Positions 35,804-43,800 of a stretch of DNA of 64,000 nt are shown in pieces. A model generated the notes under the pieces. That model was not told where the DNA came from. It saw nothing but the letters and a program-made list of their open reading frames with translations, and made no database searches. Origin of the DNA: Pseudomonadota bacterium (lineage in GTDB: Bacteria; Pseudomonadota; Alphaproteobacteria; Rhizobiales; Rhizobiaceae); assembly GCA_023451735.1 (NCBI GenBank), contig JAEXYH010000041.1, forward strand, positions 18,354 to 82,353, in the 5' to 3' direction. A program made the position numbers and the translations under genes. The first letter of the stretch is position 1; the number at the start of each line of letters is the position of its first letter.

Positions 35804-36910
35804 TTATTTTGTCGAGACCTGCCCGCCGAGAGAGGGGCCAGGATGTTCTGTCATCGGCAAAAGCCTGAGCCCGAAAGGCTCCTCCGGCTTTTGCCAGCGC
35901 TCGATGAGACGGCGATAGACGCCATCGACCTGATCGGCGGCGCTGTAGCCGATCACGTGAAAGAAACCGCCGGCTTCCGGCGCAAGATCAGTGCGCCCGA
36001 GAAGGATAACCGACAGGTCTGTCGGGATGCCGAACCCCGCCTGTTCCATAAGTGACCTAAACTTGGCGCCATCATCGACACCCCAGATGACCAGTGCATG
36101 CCGGCCGGCTTTCGGCCTGTCCTGTAATGCCTGTAGGACCGCGCCGACTGCAATATGCTCGTAATCCTTGGGCGGCAGTGTTGCGACGCGGATTTCCGGC
36201 TGCAGGGTCTTGGCCAGATCCGGGCGCTCACGAAGATTGCGCCAGCGATGAAGGCCCATTTCATTGGCCAGAAAGAAGCTGGCTGTGGTGAGAAACTGGA
36301 TCGTGTCGTGCCCTGTCGAAATCAGGCGCTGAACCGCGGTCTCGACCGACTGTCCCCACTCGAACCCGACTGCATCGATATCGGTACCAACCAGCCAGGC
36401 GCCGTCGACGATGATCGTCTCGGTCTTGCGGCGGATCGCGGCGATCATGTCCACCGGCATCGTATCGAACGAGTTCTGCACAATGCAGGCATCGAAGCGC
36501 GGCAGGGTCTGAAGCACCTGCTTGGCATGTTCAGGATCGGAATAACCGACTTCAAGCGTCACATGGCCGGCGTCGGAAAGCCGCCGCTGCAGCTCCTCCA
36601 GAACGAACCGCCCGCGAAGATTGTTGGACGAGCGCCTCAAAAGGATGACGCTGCGCTGAGCCTTTTCTGCGCCGGCTGGACCGCGCGGTGCGGAAACCGG
36701 CTCGATATTCGTGCCTGTGAAAAACGTGCCGCGACCGACATGGGCGGCAACAAGCCCCTCATCCTTCAACGCCTTTAATGCGCGTTCGACATTCTGCTGG
36801 CTCAACGAGAAATCGCGCATCAACTGCCGCACGGTAGGCAGGCGCTCTCCCGGCGTCGCCGTCAGGGCGACGGACCGCAAATAGGATTGAAGTCGGCTCG
36901 ACTCGGACAT
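35804..36910 (-). CDS. GntR-type DNA-binding / LacI-type sensor regulator (AraR-like architecture)
   Basis: A 368-residue regulator with an N-terminal GntR winged helix (ERLPTVRQLMRDFSLSQQNV, residues about 22-41) and a C-terminal sugar/ligand-binding domain of the LacI/periplasmic-protein type, seen in SVILLRRSSNN, GHVTLEVGYSDPEHAKQVL and LSVILLGRTDLAPEAGGFFH. The same domain combination occurs in Bacillus AraR. A perfect AAGGAGG site precedes the ATG at 36910. It is transcribed with tctBA and divergent from tctC, and very likely represses both from the inverted repeat near tctC. Confidence 0.85.
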   Translation of the reverse strand: MSESSRLQSYLRSVALTATPGERLPTVRQLMRDFSLSQQNVERALKALKDEGLVAAHVGRGTFFTGTNIEPVSAPRGPAGAEKAQRSVILLRRSSNNLRGRFVLEELQRRLSDAGHVTLEVGYSDPEHAKQVLQTLPRFDACIVQNSFDTMPVDMIAAIRRKTETIIVDGAWLVGTDIDAVGFEWGQSVETAVQRLISTGHDTIQFLTTASFFLANEMGLHRWRNLRERPDLAKTLQPEIRVATLPPKDYEHIAVGAVLQALQDRPKAGRHALVIWGVDDGAKFRSLMEQAGFGIPTDLSVILLGRTDLAPEAGGFFHVIGYSAADQVDGVYRRLIERWQKPEEPFGLRLLPMTEHPGPSLGGQVSTK

Positions 36911-36922
36911 GAATGCCTCCTT

Positions 36923-36942
36923 AATACAATACAATATGATAC
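36923..36942. promoter_or_regulatory. Repeated TACAATA half-sites near the GntR-type gene start
   Basis: The sequence just upstream of the regulator gene holds two overlapping copies of ATACAATA (about 36925-36932 and 36929-36936), followed by GATAC. They match one arm of the perfect operator at 37027-37046. This suggests a second, weaker binding site for autoregulation of the regulator-tctBA transcript. Confidence 0.5.
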
Positions 36943-37026
36943 ATCAAGCAGAATCTGATTTTTTGCAATTCGGCTTGAAACGCTGTTATTTGGGGTATAG
37001 TAGCTATCTACATGACTTATCTTTTC

Positions 37027-37046
37027 GATACAATATGTATTGTATC
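37027..37046. promoter_or_regulatory. Perfect palindromic operator upstream of tctC
   Basis: GATACAATA, two central bases TG, then TATTGTATC: a 9-base perfect inverted repeat. It ends 15 bases before the tctC start and just before its AGGAGG ribosome site, a position where a bound repressor would block transcription. The divergent GntR-type protein is the obvious ligand. Related half-sites lie by the regulator's own start. Confidence 0.75.
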
Positions 37047-37061
37047 TGGCCAGGAGGAAAA

Positions 37062-38033
37062 ATGTTCAGACGTTCTTTCATCGCCGCGGCGGTAACTTCG
37101 CTTGCCTTCGCCACATCGCCGATTGCGGTATCTGCGCAGGATAGCGGTCCGATGACGCTGCTGGTTGGTTACTCGGCCGGCGGCAGTGCCGATTATGCGG
37201 CACGCGTCATGGCGCCTGAGCTTACCAAACGTCTTGGCCGTTCCGTTGTGGTGGAAAACGCAACCGGCGCCAGCGGCATGATCGCCCTGCAAAAGCTGAT
37301 CAACGGCAAGGCCGACGGCTCGACACTCTATTACGGCGGCTTCGACACGGTTGCCGTGCCGATGGTCAACAAGTCCGTCGGCATCGACTGGAAGGAAACG
37401 ACCCTTCCGGTCGGTCGCACCGCCTTGACTTCGATGGCAATCGCCGTACCCGCGGAATCGCCTTACAAGACGCTGGCAGAGCTTGTCGCCGCCGCCAAGG
37501 AACAGCCGGAAACGGTGACCTACGGTTCGCCGGGCATCGGATCCGCCCAGCATTTCGTCGGAGAAATGATTGGCCACCGCGCCGGCGTAAAGCTCCTGCA
37601 TGCGCCCTATCGCGGCGGCACCCAGGTTTCGAACGATCTTCTGGCCGGCATTCTCGATTCCGCGGTGCTGACGACGTCGACGGCTCTGCCTTTCGCCAAG
37701 GAAAACAAGATCCGCATTCTTGCCGTCACCAGTGCCGAGCGCGCTGCTGCCCTGCCTGACGTGCCGGCTCTCGGCGAGATCGAAGGTTTCAACGGCCTGG
37801 CGCTGCCGCTCTGGCAGGGATTGTTCGTCAAGGCCGGCACCGATGAGGCTGCCGCCAGGAAGATCAGCGATGCGATCGCGGATTCGCTGGCTCAGGATGA
37901 CGTCAAGAAGCGCCTTGCCGATGCAGGCTTTGCCGCGGCCCCGATGCCGGTCGGCGAATTCACCGGCTTCATCGACGAACAGGCCAATACCTATAAGAAG
38001 ATCGTCGAGGAATCCTCGATCTCCGTGGAATAA
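37062..38033 (+). CDS. tctC: Tripartite tricarboxylate transporter substrate-binding protein TctC
   Basis: A 323-residue periplasmic protein of the TctC/Bug family. Signal peptide MFRRSFIAAAVTSLAFATSP..AVSAQ, then the Bug hallmarks LLVGYSAGGSADYAARVMAP, VVVENATGASGMIALQKL and the LLHAPYRGGTQVSNDLLAGI segment near residue 180. It captures the carboxylate for TctAB. The ATG at 37062 follows CAGGAGG; the frame is open further upstream, but that part contains the operator. Transcribed away from the GntR-tctBA operon and closed by a strong terminator. Confidence 0.92.
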   Translation: MFRRSFIAAAVTSLAFATSPIAVSAQDSGPMTLLVGYSAGGSADYAARVMAPELTKRLGRSVVVENATGASGMIALQKLINGKADGSTLYYGGFDTVAVPMVNKSVGIDWKETTLPVGRTALTSMAIAVPAESPYKTLAELVAAAKEQPETVTYGSPGIGSAQHFVGEMIGHRAGVKLLHAPYRGGTQVSNDLLAGILDSAVLTTSTALPFAKENKIRILAVTSAERAAALPDVPALGEIEGFNGLALPLWQGLFVKAGTDEAAARKISDAIADSLAQDDVKKRLADAGFAAAPMPVGEFTGFIDEQANTYKKIVEESSISVE

Positions 38034-38040
38034 CGCGCGC

Positions 38041-38068
38041 GGCGCTCCGGTCTGCCGGGGCGCCTTTT
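38041..38068 (+). terminator. Rho-independent terminator after tctC
   Basis: GGCGCTCCGG (38041-38050), loop TCTG, CCGGGGCGCC (38055-38064) form a 10-base stem with one G-T pair, followed by TTTT. It separates tctC from the lyase gene, which must then depend on read-through or its own promoter. Confidence 0.8.
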
Positions 38069-38101
38069 CATTTCATTGATTGATATAGATCCGGATTTGC
38101 C

Positions 38102-39433
38102 ATGACTGCAGGAATGTTCGACTCCTTCATCACCCGCCATTGGTTCAGCACAGAGGCGAAGGAAATCTGGAGCGACCTGCAGACCCTGCAAGCCTGGCTG
38201 GATGTCGAGGCCGCACTCGCACAGGCTCAGGGCCAGCTCGGCGTCATTCCGGCCGATGTCGTGCCGGCGATTACGGAAGCAAGCCGGCACGAGCGCTTCG
38301 ATACCGAGCGCCTCAGCCGCGATATCGCCCACGCCCAGCATCCGTTCGTGCCCGTCCTGCGCCAGATGGAGGAATTCGCCGGCGAACCGGCAGCCGGCTA
38401 TATCCATTGGGGTGCGACGACACAGAATATTTTCGATACCGGCGTGGCATTGCAGATGCGCCGCACCCAGACGCTGATCGATTCCAGCCTCGCCATTGCG
38501 GAAACATCGCTTTCGGAACTGGCGATCGCCCATCGCGATACGCTGCAGGCCGGGCGCACCCACGGACAGCACGCCCTGCCGATGACGTTCGGCTTCAAGG
38601 TGACGGGCTGGCTGGAAGAGGTCCGCCGCGATCGCGCAAGGTTGCAGGATCGCATCGTGCCGTCCTTCGTCGCCTGCCTCGGCGGCGCCATCGGAACCTT
38701 TGCGGCAATGGGAGACATGGGGCCGGCTGTCGAGGCCAAGATGGCCGAAATCCTCGGACTTGAGCCGGCAGTCCTGCCGATGCGCTCTTCCTTCGACCGG
38801 GCAACCGATTATTTCTGCGCCCTTTCGCTTCTGGCCGGAACCGCCGAAAAGATTGCCCAGGATGTCGTCTTCATGCAGCGCACGGAGATCGGCGAAGTTG
38901 AGGAGGCATTTCACATGGGCAAGGTCGGCAGCTCGACCATGGCCCAGAAGCGTAACCCCTCGACCGCACTTCTGCTGATCAGTCTCTGCAGGCTCCTGTC
39001 CGCGCGCCTGCCGCTGATGCTGGGATCCATGGTGCGCATGGACGAGGGCGATTCGTCTGCCACCAATGTTGCCGATGTCGCCGTTCCCGAAATCGCCATC
39101 CTCGGCGCCTCGGTTGCCGCCACCCTCGCGCGGCTCGTCACCGGCCTCGTGGTGCATGCCGACGCGATGAAGCGCAATGTCGAAATCACCAACGGCCTGA
39201 TCGTTTCCGAAGCGGCCATGATGCAGCTTTCCGACCGTCTCGGCCGCCACAAGGCGCATCACATGTTGTACGAGGCAGCCCAGCGTTCGGTCATGGAGGG
39301 CGTGCCCTTCACGAAAGCGATCGCCGAGCACCCGGAAATGGCGAGCTACGACATGGTGACGCTTGATACGGCAGGCTACACGGGTTGCTCCGCAGCGATT
39401 GTCGATACGCTCGCAAAGAAGAAGCAACGATAG
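38102..39433 (+). CDS. Fumarase/aspartase superfamily lyase (PurB/PcaB-like)
   Basis: A 443-residue lyase with the superfamily signature GSSTMAQKRNPSTALL near residue 280, the catalytic-serine loop. It also has AGRTHGQHALPMTFGFKVTG (TxxQ-type conserved region 1) and YIHWGATTQNIFDTGVALQM (conserved His/Thr region). Overall closest in look to adenylosuccinate lyase and 3-carboxy-cis,cis-muconate cycloisomerase. These enzymes remove fumarate or similar groups from a C-N or C-C linked dicarboxylate. Its location beside a tricarboxylate transporter suggests a role on the imported acid. Not the housekeeping purB, judging by context. Confidence 0.8.
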   Translation: MTAGMFDSFITRHWFSTEAKEIWSDLQTLQAWLDVEAALAQAQGQLGVIPADVVPAITEASRHERFDTERLSRDIAHAQHPFVPVLRQMEEFAGEPAAGYIHWGATTQNIFDTGVALQMRRTQTLIDSSLAIAETSLSELAIAHRDTLQAGRTHGQHALPMTFGFKVTGWLEEVRRDRARLQDRIVPSFVACLGGAIGTFAAMGDMGPAVEAKMAEILGLEPAVLPMRSSFDRATDYFCALSLLAGTAEKIAQDVVFMQRTEIGEVEEAFHMGKVGSSTMAQKRNPSTALLLISLCRLLSARLPLMLGSMVRMDEGDSSATNVADVAVPEIAILGASVAATLARLVTGLVVHADAMKRNVEITNGLIVSEAAMMQLSDRLGRHKAHHMLYEAAQRSVMEGVPFTKAIAEHPEMASYDMVTLDTAGYTGCSAAIVDTLAKKKQR

Positions 39434-39464
39434 CAGGTCTGCGCGCCACCGCACTGGGAACAGC

Positions 39465-39483
39465 GACCGGCTCTTTGCCGGTC
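39465..39483. terminator. Hairpin between convergent genes
   Basis: GACCGGC (39465-39471), loop TCTTT, GCCGGTC (39477-39483). It is a perfect 7-base stem about 30 bases beyond the lyase stop codon. It lacks a clear T-run; it may end the lyase transcript and limit read-through into the convergent sugar operon. Confidence 0.45.
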
Positions 39484-39605
39484 AGGCTCAAACTCGCCGT
39501 ATGTCATCAAAACATGCGATGGTCTGCCTTTACGGCTTTCTTTGCTTTGCCAACATCGTGATTCAGCTCGCGGATGGTTAAGCTGGCCGTGCTCAAAATG
39601 CAATT

Positions 39606-40433
39606 CTAGCCTTTCACACCCGACGAGATCATCACTGCTTCCGTCACCTTTTTCTGGAAGATCAGATAGGCGATGGCGACCGGCATGGCACCGAGAAGGG
39701 CGACCGACATGAGGCGGGCGTAATAGACGCCGAATGCGTCATTGACCTGGGTGATGCCGACAGGGATGGTCATCTTGTTTTCAGTCGTTACCGCAAGGAA
39801 AGGCCATAGGAACTGGTTCCAGGCCATGATGAAGGTGATGATGGCGAGCGCTGTCGTGATGCCCCAGTTGAGCGGCAGATAGATCTTGAAAAGCAGCGTA
39901 TAGTCGCCGCCGCCATCGAGCACGACCGCCTCTCGCATCTCCTTCGGCACAGCGTCGAAAAACTGCTTGTAGACGATGATGACCACCGGAACGATCAGTT
40001 GCGGCAGGATGATGCCGGCCCAGGTATTGATCAGGCCGAGATCGTTCATCAGGATGAACTGGGTGACGACCAGAGCCTGCGTCGGCACCATGAAGCTCGC
40101 CAGGACGATACCATATAGAATGCGCCGACCGGGAAATTTGAGCTGCGAAATCGCATAGGCGCACATCATGCCGGAAACGATCACGGTGAAGGTGATGATG
40201 ACGGCCGTGCCGATCGAGTTTATGTACCAGTTGACGATGTTCGAGTTCCACAGGATGTCGACATAGGCCGCGAGATTGAACTCGTCAGGAAACACGCCGG
40301 CCTCCGCCGACACGACCCGCTCCTCACTACGGATCGAGGTGATGAAGGCCCAGTAGAGCGGGAAGATCCACAATGCCGCGGCAAGAAAGGTGCCGACGGT
40401 CAGGACGCCGTCTTCGAGTTTGCGGATGCTCAT
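39606..40433 (-). CDS. Sugar ABC transporter permease (CUT1, MalG-like)
   Basis: A 275-residue inner-membrane permease of the MalG type, starting MSIRKLEDGVLTVGTFLAAA. The conserved ATPase-contact loop EMREAVVLDGGGDYTLLFKI (EAA motif) is near residue 190. The start at 40433 overlaps the stop codon of the companion permease (ATGA); the longer open frame upstream is a shadow. It is the last gene of the arabinoside locus and pairs with the permease encoded at 40430-41314. Confidence 0.9.
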   Translation of the reverse strand: MSIRKLEDGVLTVGTFLAAALWIFPLYWAFITSIRSEERVVSAEAGVFPDEFNLAAYVDILWNSNIVNWYINSIGTAVIITFTVIVSGMMCAYAISQLKFPGRRILYGIVLASFMVPTQALVVTQFILMNDLGLINTWAGIILPQLIVPVVIIVYKQFFDAVPKEMREAVVLDGGGDYTLLFKIYLPLNWGITTALAIITFIMAWNQFLWPFLAVTTENKMTIPVGITQVNDAFGVYYARLMSVALLGAMPVAIAYLIFQKKVTEAVMISSGVKG

Positions 40434-41314
40434 CGGCGGCCTCCTGCGCGAAGAAGCTGAAATTGCAGTACCGACAGCACCGCGATCACGACGAAGAGGA
40501 CAAGCGCGATCGCAGAGGCGTAGCCGCCGTGATTGAGCTGGAAGGCTTCGCGATAGACCATCAAAAGCAGCACATAAGACGAGTTGAACGGTCCACCGCT
40601 GCTCAGGAGATAGACCTGGTCGAAGATCTTCAGCTGCAGAATGAGTTGAAGCGTCAACACCAGCGCGGTGACCGGCCACAACAGCGGCCAGGTGACCCTG
40701 GTGAAGAGTTGGAACCGTGTCGCCCCATCAAGCTGCGCCGCCTCGTAATAATCCTTCGGGATATTGCGCAAACCGGCGATGAACAGGAGCACGTTAAAGC
40801 CGTTCGTCCACCAGATCGTTACCATCGCGACCATCGGCATGACCCAATAGGGGTTTTTGAACACGGGAACGGGCTTGCCGTAGAAGAAACTGATGACGGG
40901 CTGCAGCACGCCGAACTGGAAATCGAGCATCCAGGTCCAGATCTGGGTGACGACCGAGACCGGCAGGATGTAGGGCAGGAAGAAGATGGCGAGCGCCAAT
41001 GCCTGCAGTGATCCGCGCAACCGCGTGATCATCAGCGAGATGCCAAGCGCCAGCGCCGTCGTCGGGATCACCGTCAGAAGAATGAAATAGCCGTTGTTCT
41101 TCAACGATGTGAGGAACAGCTTGTCTGTCAGCAGACGCTTGAAATTGTCGAGGCCCACCCATTCGCCCGGCCCGATCAGCGGCGAATTCGTCAGGCTCAG
41201 TTCAACGAGCCTTATCGCGGGAAAAAGAAAGACGAGCGCAAAGGTAAGCACGAAGGGTGCCACCAGCGTGGCGGCGACAGTCACTTCCTTGCGTCGGTTG
41301 GTCAGCATAGCCAC
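40430..41314 (-). CDS. Sugar ABC transporter permease (CUT1, MalF-like)
   Basis: A 294-residue permease with about six spans. It begins MAMLTNRRKEVTVAATLVAP and has the segment FALVFLFPAIRLVELSLTNS, plus the EAA loop IPKDYYEAAQLDGATRFQLF near residue 195. The start is GTG at 41314, chosen because GGAG lies eight bases upstream; an ATG at 41308 is in frame but too far from it. It follows the binding-protein gene after a hairpin. Confidence 0.9.
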   Translation of the reverse strand: MAMLTNRRKEVTVAATLVAPFVLTFALVFLFPAIRLVELSLTNSPLIGPGEWVGLDNFKRLLTDKLFLTSLKNNGYFILLTVIPTTALALGISLMITRLRGSLQALALAIFFLPYILPVSVVTQIWTWMLDFQFGVLQPVISFFYGKPVPVFKNPYWVMPMVAMVTIWWTNGFNVLLFIAGLRNIPKDYYEAAQLDGATRFQLFTRVTWPLLWPVTALVLTLQLILQLKIFDQVYLLSSGGPFNSSYVLLLMVYREAFQLNHGGYASAIALVLFVVIAVLSVLQFQLLRAGGRR

Positions 41315-41342
41315 GTGGGTATCTCCCGGACATCGAGCAGAG

Positions 41343-41371
41343 GCGGCCGCACCTTGAGATGGTGCAGCCGC
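41343..41371 (-). promoter_or_regulatory. Intercistronic hairpin after sugar-binding-protein gene
   Basis: GCGGC-C-GCACC (41343-41353) pairs with GGTGC-A-GCCGC (41361-41371), one mismatch and a 7-base loop. It lies 9 bases beyond the binding-protein stop codon, before the permease genes on the minus strand. No T-run, so likely an mRNA stabiliser. Confidence 0.6.
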
Positions 41372-41380
41372 TTTGCGTTC

Positions 41381-42649
41381 TTATTTCAGTGCGCCTTCGA
41401 GGTCGGATTTCACCTGCTCGGCCGCGGCCATCGGCTCGGCATAACCGTGGATCGCCGGCGAAATGACGTTGATTGCCGCGTCATAGGCGGGCGATGCGAC
41501 GCCTGCGATCGGCGAGCGCGGATCGTAGGAAGCGCTGCCGGCGAGCGACGAATAGGTCGCGTTCGGTTCCATCTTCTTGAAATCGTCGCTTTCGGCCACC
41601 GGCTTGTAGGCCGGGATGTGGCCCGCGTCGGCCCAGGAAATGGCGTTCTTCTCCATCCAGCCGATCACGGTCATCACCGCTTTGCGCTTCTCCGGCGACA
41701 TGCCGGTGTCCTTGGGGATGGCGAAGGCATGCGAATCCGCCCAGGTGGTCTGTGTACCCATCAGGTTCGGCACCTGCACCGCGCCCCATTCAAAGCCGAG
41801 CGTGCCCTTCTTGGCGAGGTCGACCATGGTCGGCACTTCCCATACGCCGTTCAGCATGAAGGCGGACTTGCCGGAGGTGAAGAGAGCGACGGACGCTTCA
41901 TAGGCCGCCTGTTCCGGCTGCCAGCCATTGGTGCCCCACTTGGTCATCACCTCGATTGCCTTGGAAGCCTTTTCCAGGCTGTCGCCAGGCAAAACTTCCT
42001 TATCCTTGATCAGCTCACCACCCTGCTGTCGCAACAAGGTGTAGAAGACGCGATAGGTTCCGCCGTCGTCACCGGTTGCATAGGTGACCGGAGCCTCGGC
42101 TCCCTTTTCCTTTGCGACTGCCAGAGCCTCCTCGAAATCCTTAAGGCTGCCAATGCCCGTCAGCTTTCCGTCGGCATCGAGGAAGCGCGAGCCTTCGAGA
42201 TATTTCTTGTTGTAGTAGAGCACGATCGAATGGATATCGAAGGGCACCGCATAGAGCTTGCCGTCATCGCCGCTTGCGGCACTCACTGCCGCTTCGAAGA
42301 AGTCGCTCTTCGACACGCCGGCATTTTTCAGGTCCTCGTCGGAAATCTCGTCGAGCGCACCTTCCTCCAGCCCGAGCGGCATGCGCGACAGGTGGTAGGT
42401 CATGATGTCCGGGCCTTGCTTGACCGCGACCGCCGTGCGTACCTTTGTGTAATAGGGAATGCCCCATTCCAGTGTCGTGCCGGTGATCTTGATATCCGGA
42501 TGTTCCTGGTTGAAGCGACTGATGAGTGCCTTCATGCGGACACCGTCTCCGCCGCTCAGGAAATCCCACCAGGTGATGCTCTGCTGGGCAAGAGCGGGCA
42601 TGGCAATCAGCGCCATGGCGCCTGCTGCAAGAAGTCGTCTGTATCGCAT
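41381..42649 (-). CDS. Sugar ABC transporter substrate-binding protein (arabinoside locus)
   Basis: A 422-residue periplasmic protein of the SBP_bac_1 family. Signal peptide MRYRRLLAAGAMALIAMPALA, then ITWWDFLSGGDGVRMKALIS. The LNGVWEVPTMVDLAKKG segment near residue 270 is typical of the MalE-like binding fold. The ATG at 42649 has GGAGATC upstream; the frame open to 42706 is not needed. Its position next to a GH51 arabinofuranosidase suggests that it binds arabinosides or arabino-oligosaccharides, which is inference. Confidence 0.88.
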   Translation of the reverse strand: MRYRRLLAAGAMALIAMPALAQQSITWWDFLSGGDGVRMKALISRFNQEHPDIKITGTTLEWGIPYYTKVRTAVAVKQGPDIMTYHLSRMPLGLEEGALDEISDEDLKNAGVSKSDFFEAAVSAASGDDGKLYAVPFDIHSIVLYYNKKYLEGSRFLDADGKLTGIGSLKDFEEALAVAKEKGAEAPVTYATGDDGGTYRVFYTLLRQQGGELIKDKEVLPGDSLEKASKAIEVMTKWGTNGWQPEQAAYEASVALFTSGKSAFMLNGVWEVPTMVDLAKKGTLGFEWGAVQVPNLMGTQTTWADSHAFAIPKDTGMSPEKRKAVMTVIGWMEKNAISWADAGHIPAYKPVAESDDFKKMEPNATYSSLAGSASYDPRSPIAGVASPAYDAAINVISPAIHGYAEPMAAAEQVKSDLEGALK

Positions 42650-42720
42650 CGGATCTCCTCCAAAGATCAGGCCGCCATTCTCCCAATAGCGGCAGGTTGC
42701 AATCACTATGTATCAGCCTG

Positions 42721-43791
42721 TCAGCGCAGCCGGTTTCCGTCCTCCGTAAAGACAAGCACGTCTCGCGCCTCGGCCGAAAGCGAGACGGACTTTCCATCCA
42801 GGCTCTCGCGCCGCCCGCGGGTTTCCACGACGATCTCCTTGCCGCTTGCCAGCCGGGCATGCAGATAGGATACACCGCCGAGATCCTCCTCCATCTCGAC
42901 CATGGCATCGAACCCGTCATCCGCCGGATTGAGATGCTCTGGCCTGAGTCCCACCTTGACGAGCGTGCCGGCGGCAACATCGGCGCTCACCTTGGCGAAC
43001 AGCTCCCTGCCCAGGCCATCGAGCGTGATTCGCAACAACTCACCTTGGCGGCCTGCCACACGACCATCGAGGAAATTCATCGCGGGCGAGCCGATGAAAC
43101 CGCCGACGAACTGGTTGTCGGGATTGTCGTAAAGTTCGAGCGGTCGGCCCGCCTGCTGCAGCCTGCCGCGCTTCAGGACGAAGATACGGTCGGCAAGCGT
43201 CATCGCCTCAACCTGGTCATGGGTGACGTAGATCATCGTCGCGCCGATCTGTTTGTGCAGCTTGGCGAGCTCGAGCCGCATCTGGACACGCAATTCTGCA
43301 TCCAGGTTCGACAGCGGCTCGTCGAACAGGAAAACCTTCGGCTGGCGCACGATGGCGCGACCGATCGCGACACGCTGGCGTTGACCGCCGGAAAGCTCCG
43401 CAGGCCTCTTTTTCAGTTGATCGTCGAGATGCAGCACACGCGCCGCCTCGTGCACCATCTCGTCGATCCTCGCTTTCGGCGTCTTTTTCAGCCTCAGCGA
43501 AAATGCCATGTTCTCGTAGACCGTCAGATGCGGATAGAGCGCATAGGACTGGAAGACCATCGCGACCTCGCGCTGGGCGGGCTCGACTTCAGTGACATCG
43601 CGACCTTCGATCGAGATCGTCCCGGCCGTCGTATCTTCCAAGCCTGCAATCATCCGCAGAAGCGTTGATTTCCCACAACCGGAAGGCCCGACGAAAACCG
43701 CAAAGGCGCCCGTCGGGATATCCATGCTGACGTCGTGGATGACGCCGACCGAACCGAAGCTCTTACTGACATTGCGTATGGTGATACCCAT
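42721..43791 (-). CDS. Sugar ABC transporter ATPase (UgpC/MsmK-type)
   Basis: A 356-residue ATPase: Walker A FVGPSGCGKSTLLRMIAGLE near residue 35, signature LSGGQRQRVAIGRAIVRQPK, Walker B VFLFDEPLSNLDAELR and the switch His in MIYVTHDQVEAMTLADRIF. The MalK-like C-terminal TOBE region starts near residue 235. It drives the adjacent CUT1 permeases. GAGG overlaps the end of the GH51 gene 10 bases upstream. The binding-protein gene follows it. Confidence 0.92.
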   Translation of the reverse strand: MGITIRNVSKSFGSVGVIHDVSMDIPTGAFAVFVGPSGCGKSTLLRMIAGLEDTTAGTISIEGRDVTEVEPAQREVAMVFQSYALYPHLTVYENMAFSLRLKKTPKARIDEMVHEAARVLHLDDQLKKRPAELSGGQRQRVAIGRAIVRQPKVFLFDEPLSNLDAELRVQMRLELAKLHKQIGATMIYVTHDQVEAMTLADRIFVLKRGRLQQAGRPLELYDNPDNQFVGGFIGSPAMNFLDGRVAGRQGELLRITLDGLGRELFAKVSADVAAGTLVKVGLRPEHLNPADDGFDAMVEMEEDLGGVSYLHARLASGKEIVVETRGRRESLDGKSVSLSAEARDVLVFTEDGNRLR

Positions 43792-43800
43792 GTCGTCGCC

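Noticed and set aside
37991..39454. 487-codon open frame on the minus strand
   Set aside because: It is antisense to the lyase gene, which carries the GSSTMAQKRNP signature; the mirror translation is His/Arg-rich.
41315..42868. 517-codon open frame on the plus strand
   Set aside because: It is the mirror of the sugar-binding-protein gene; long antisense frames are common in GC-rich DNA, and no motif or ribosome site supports it.
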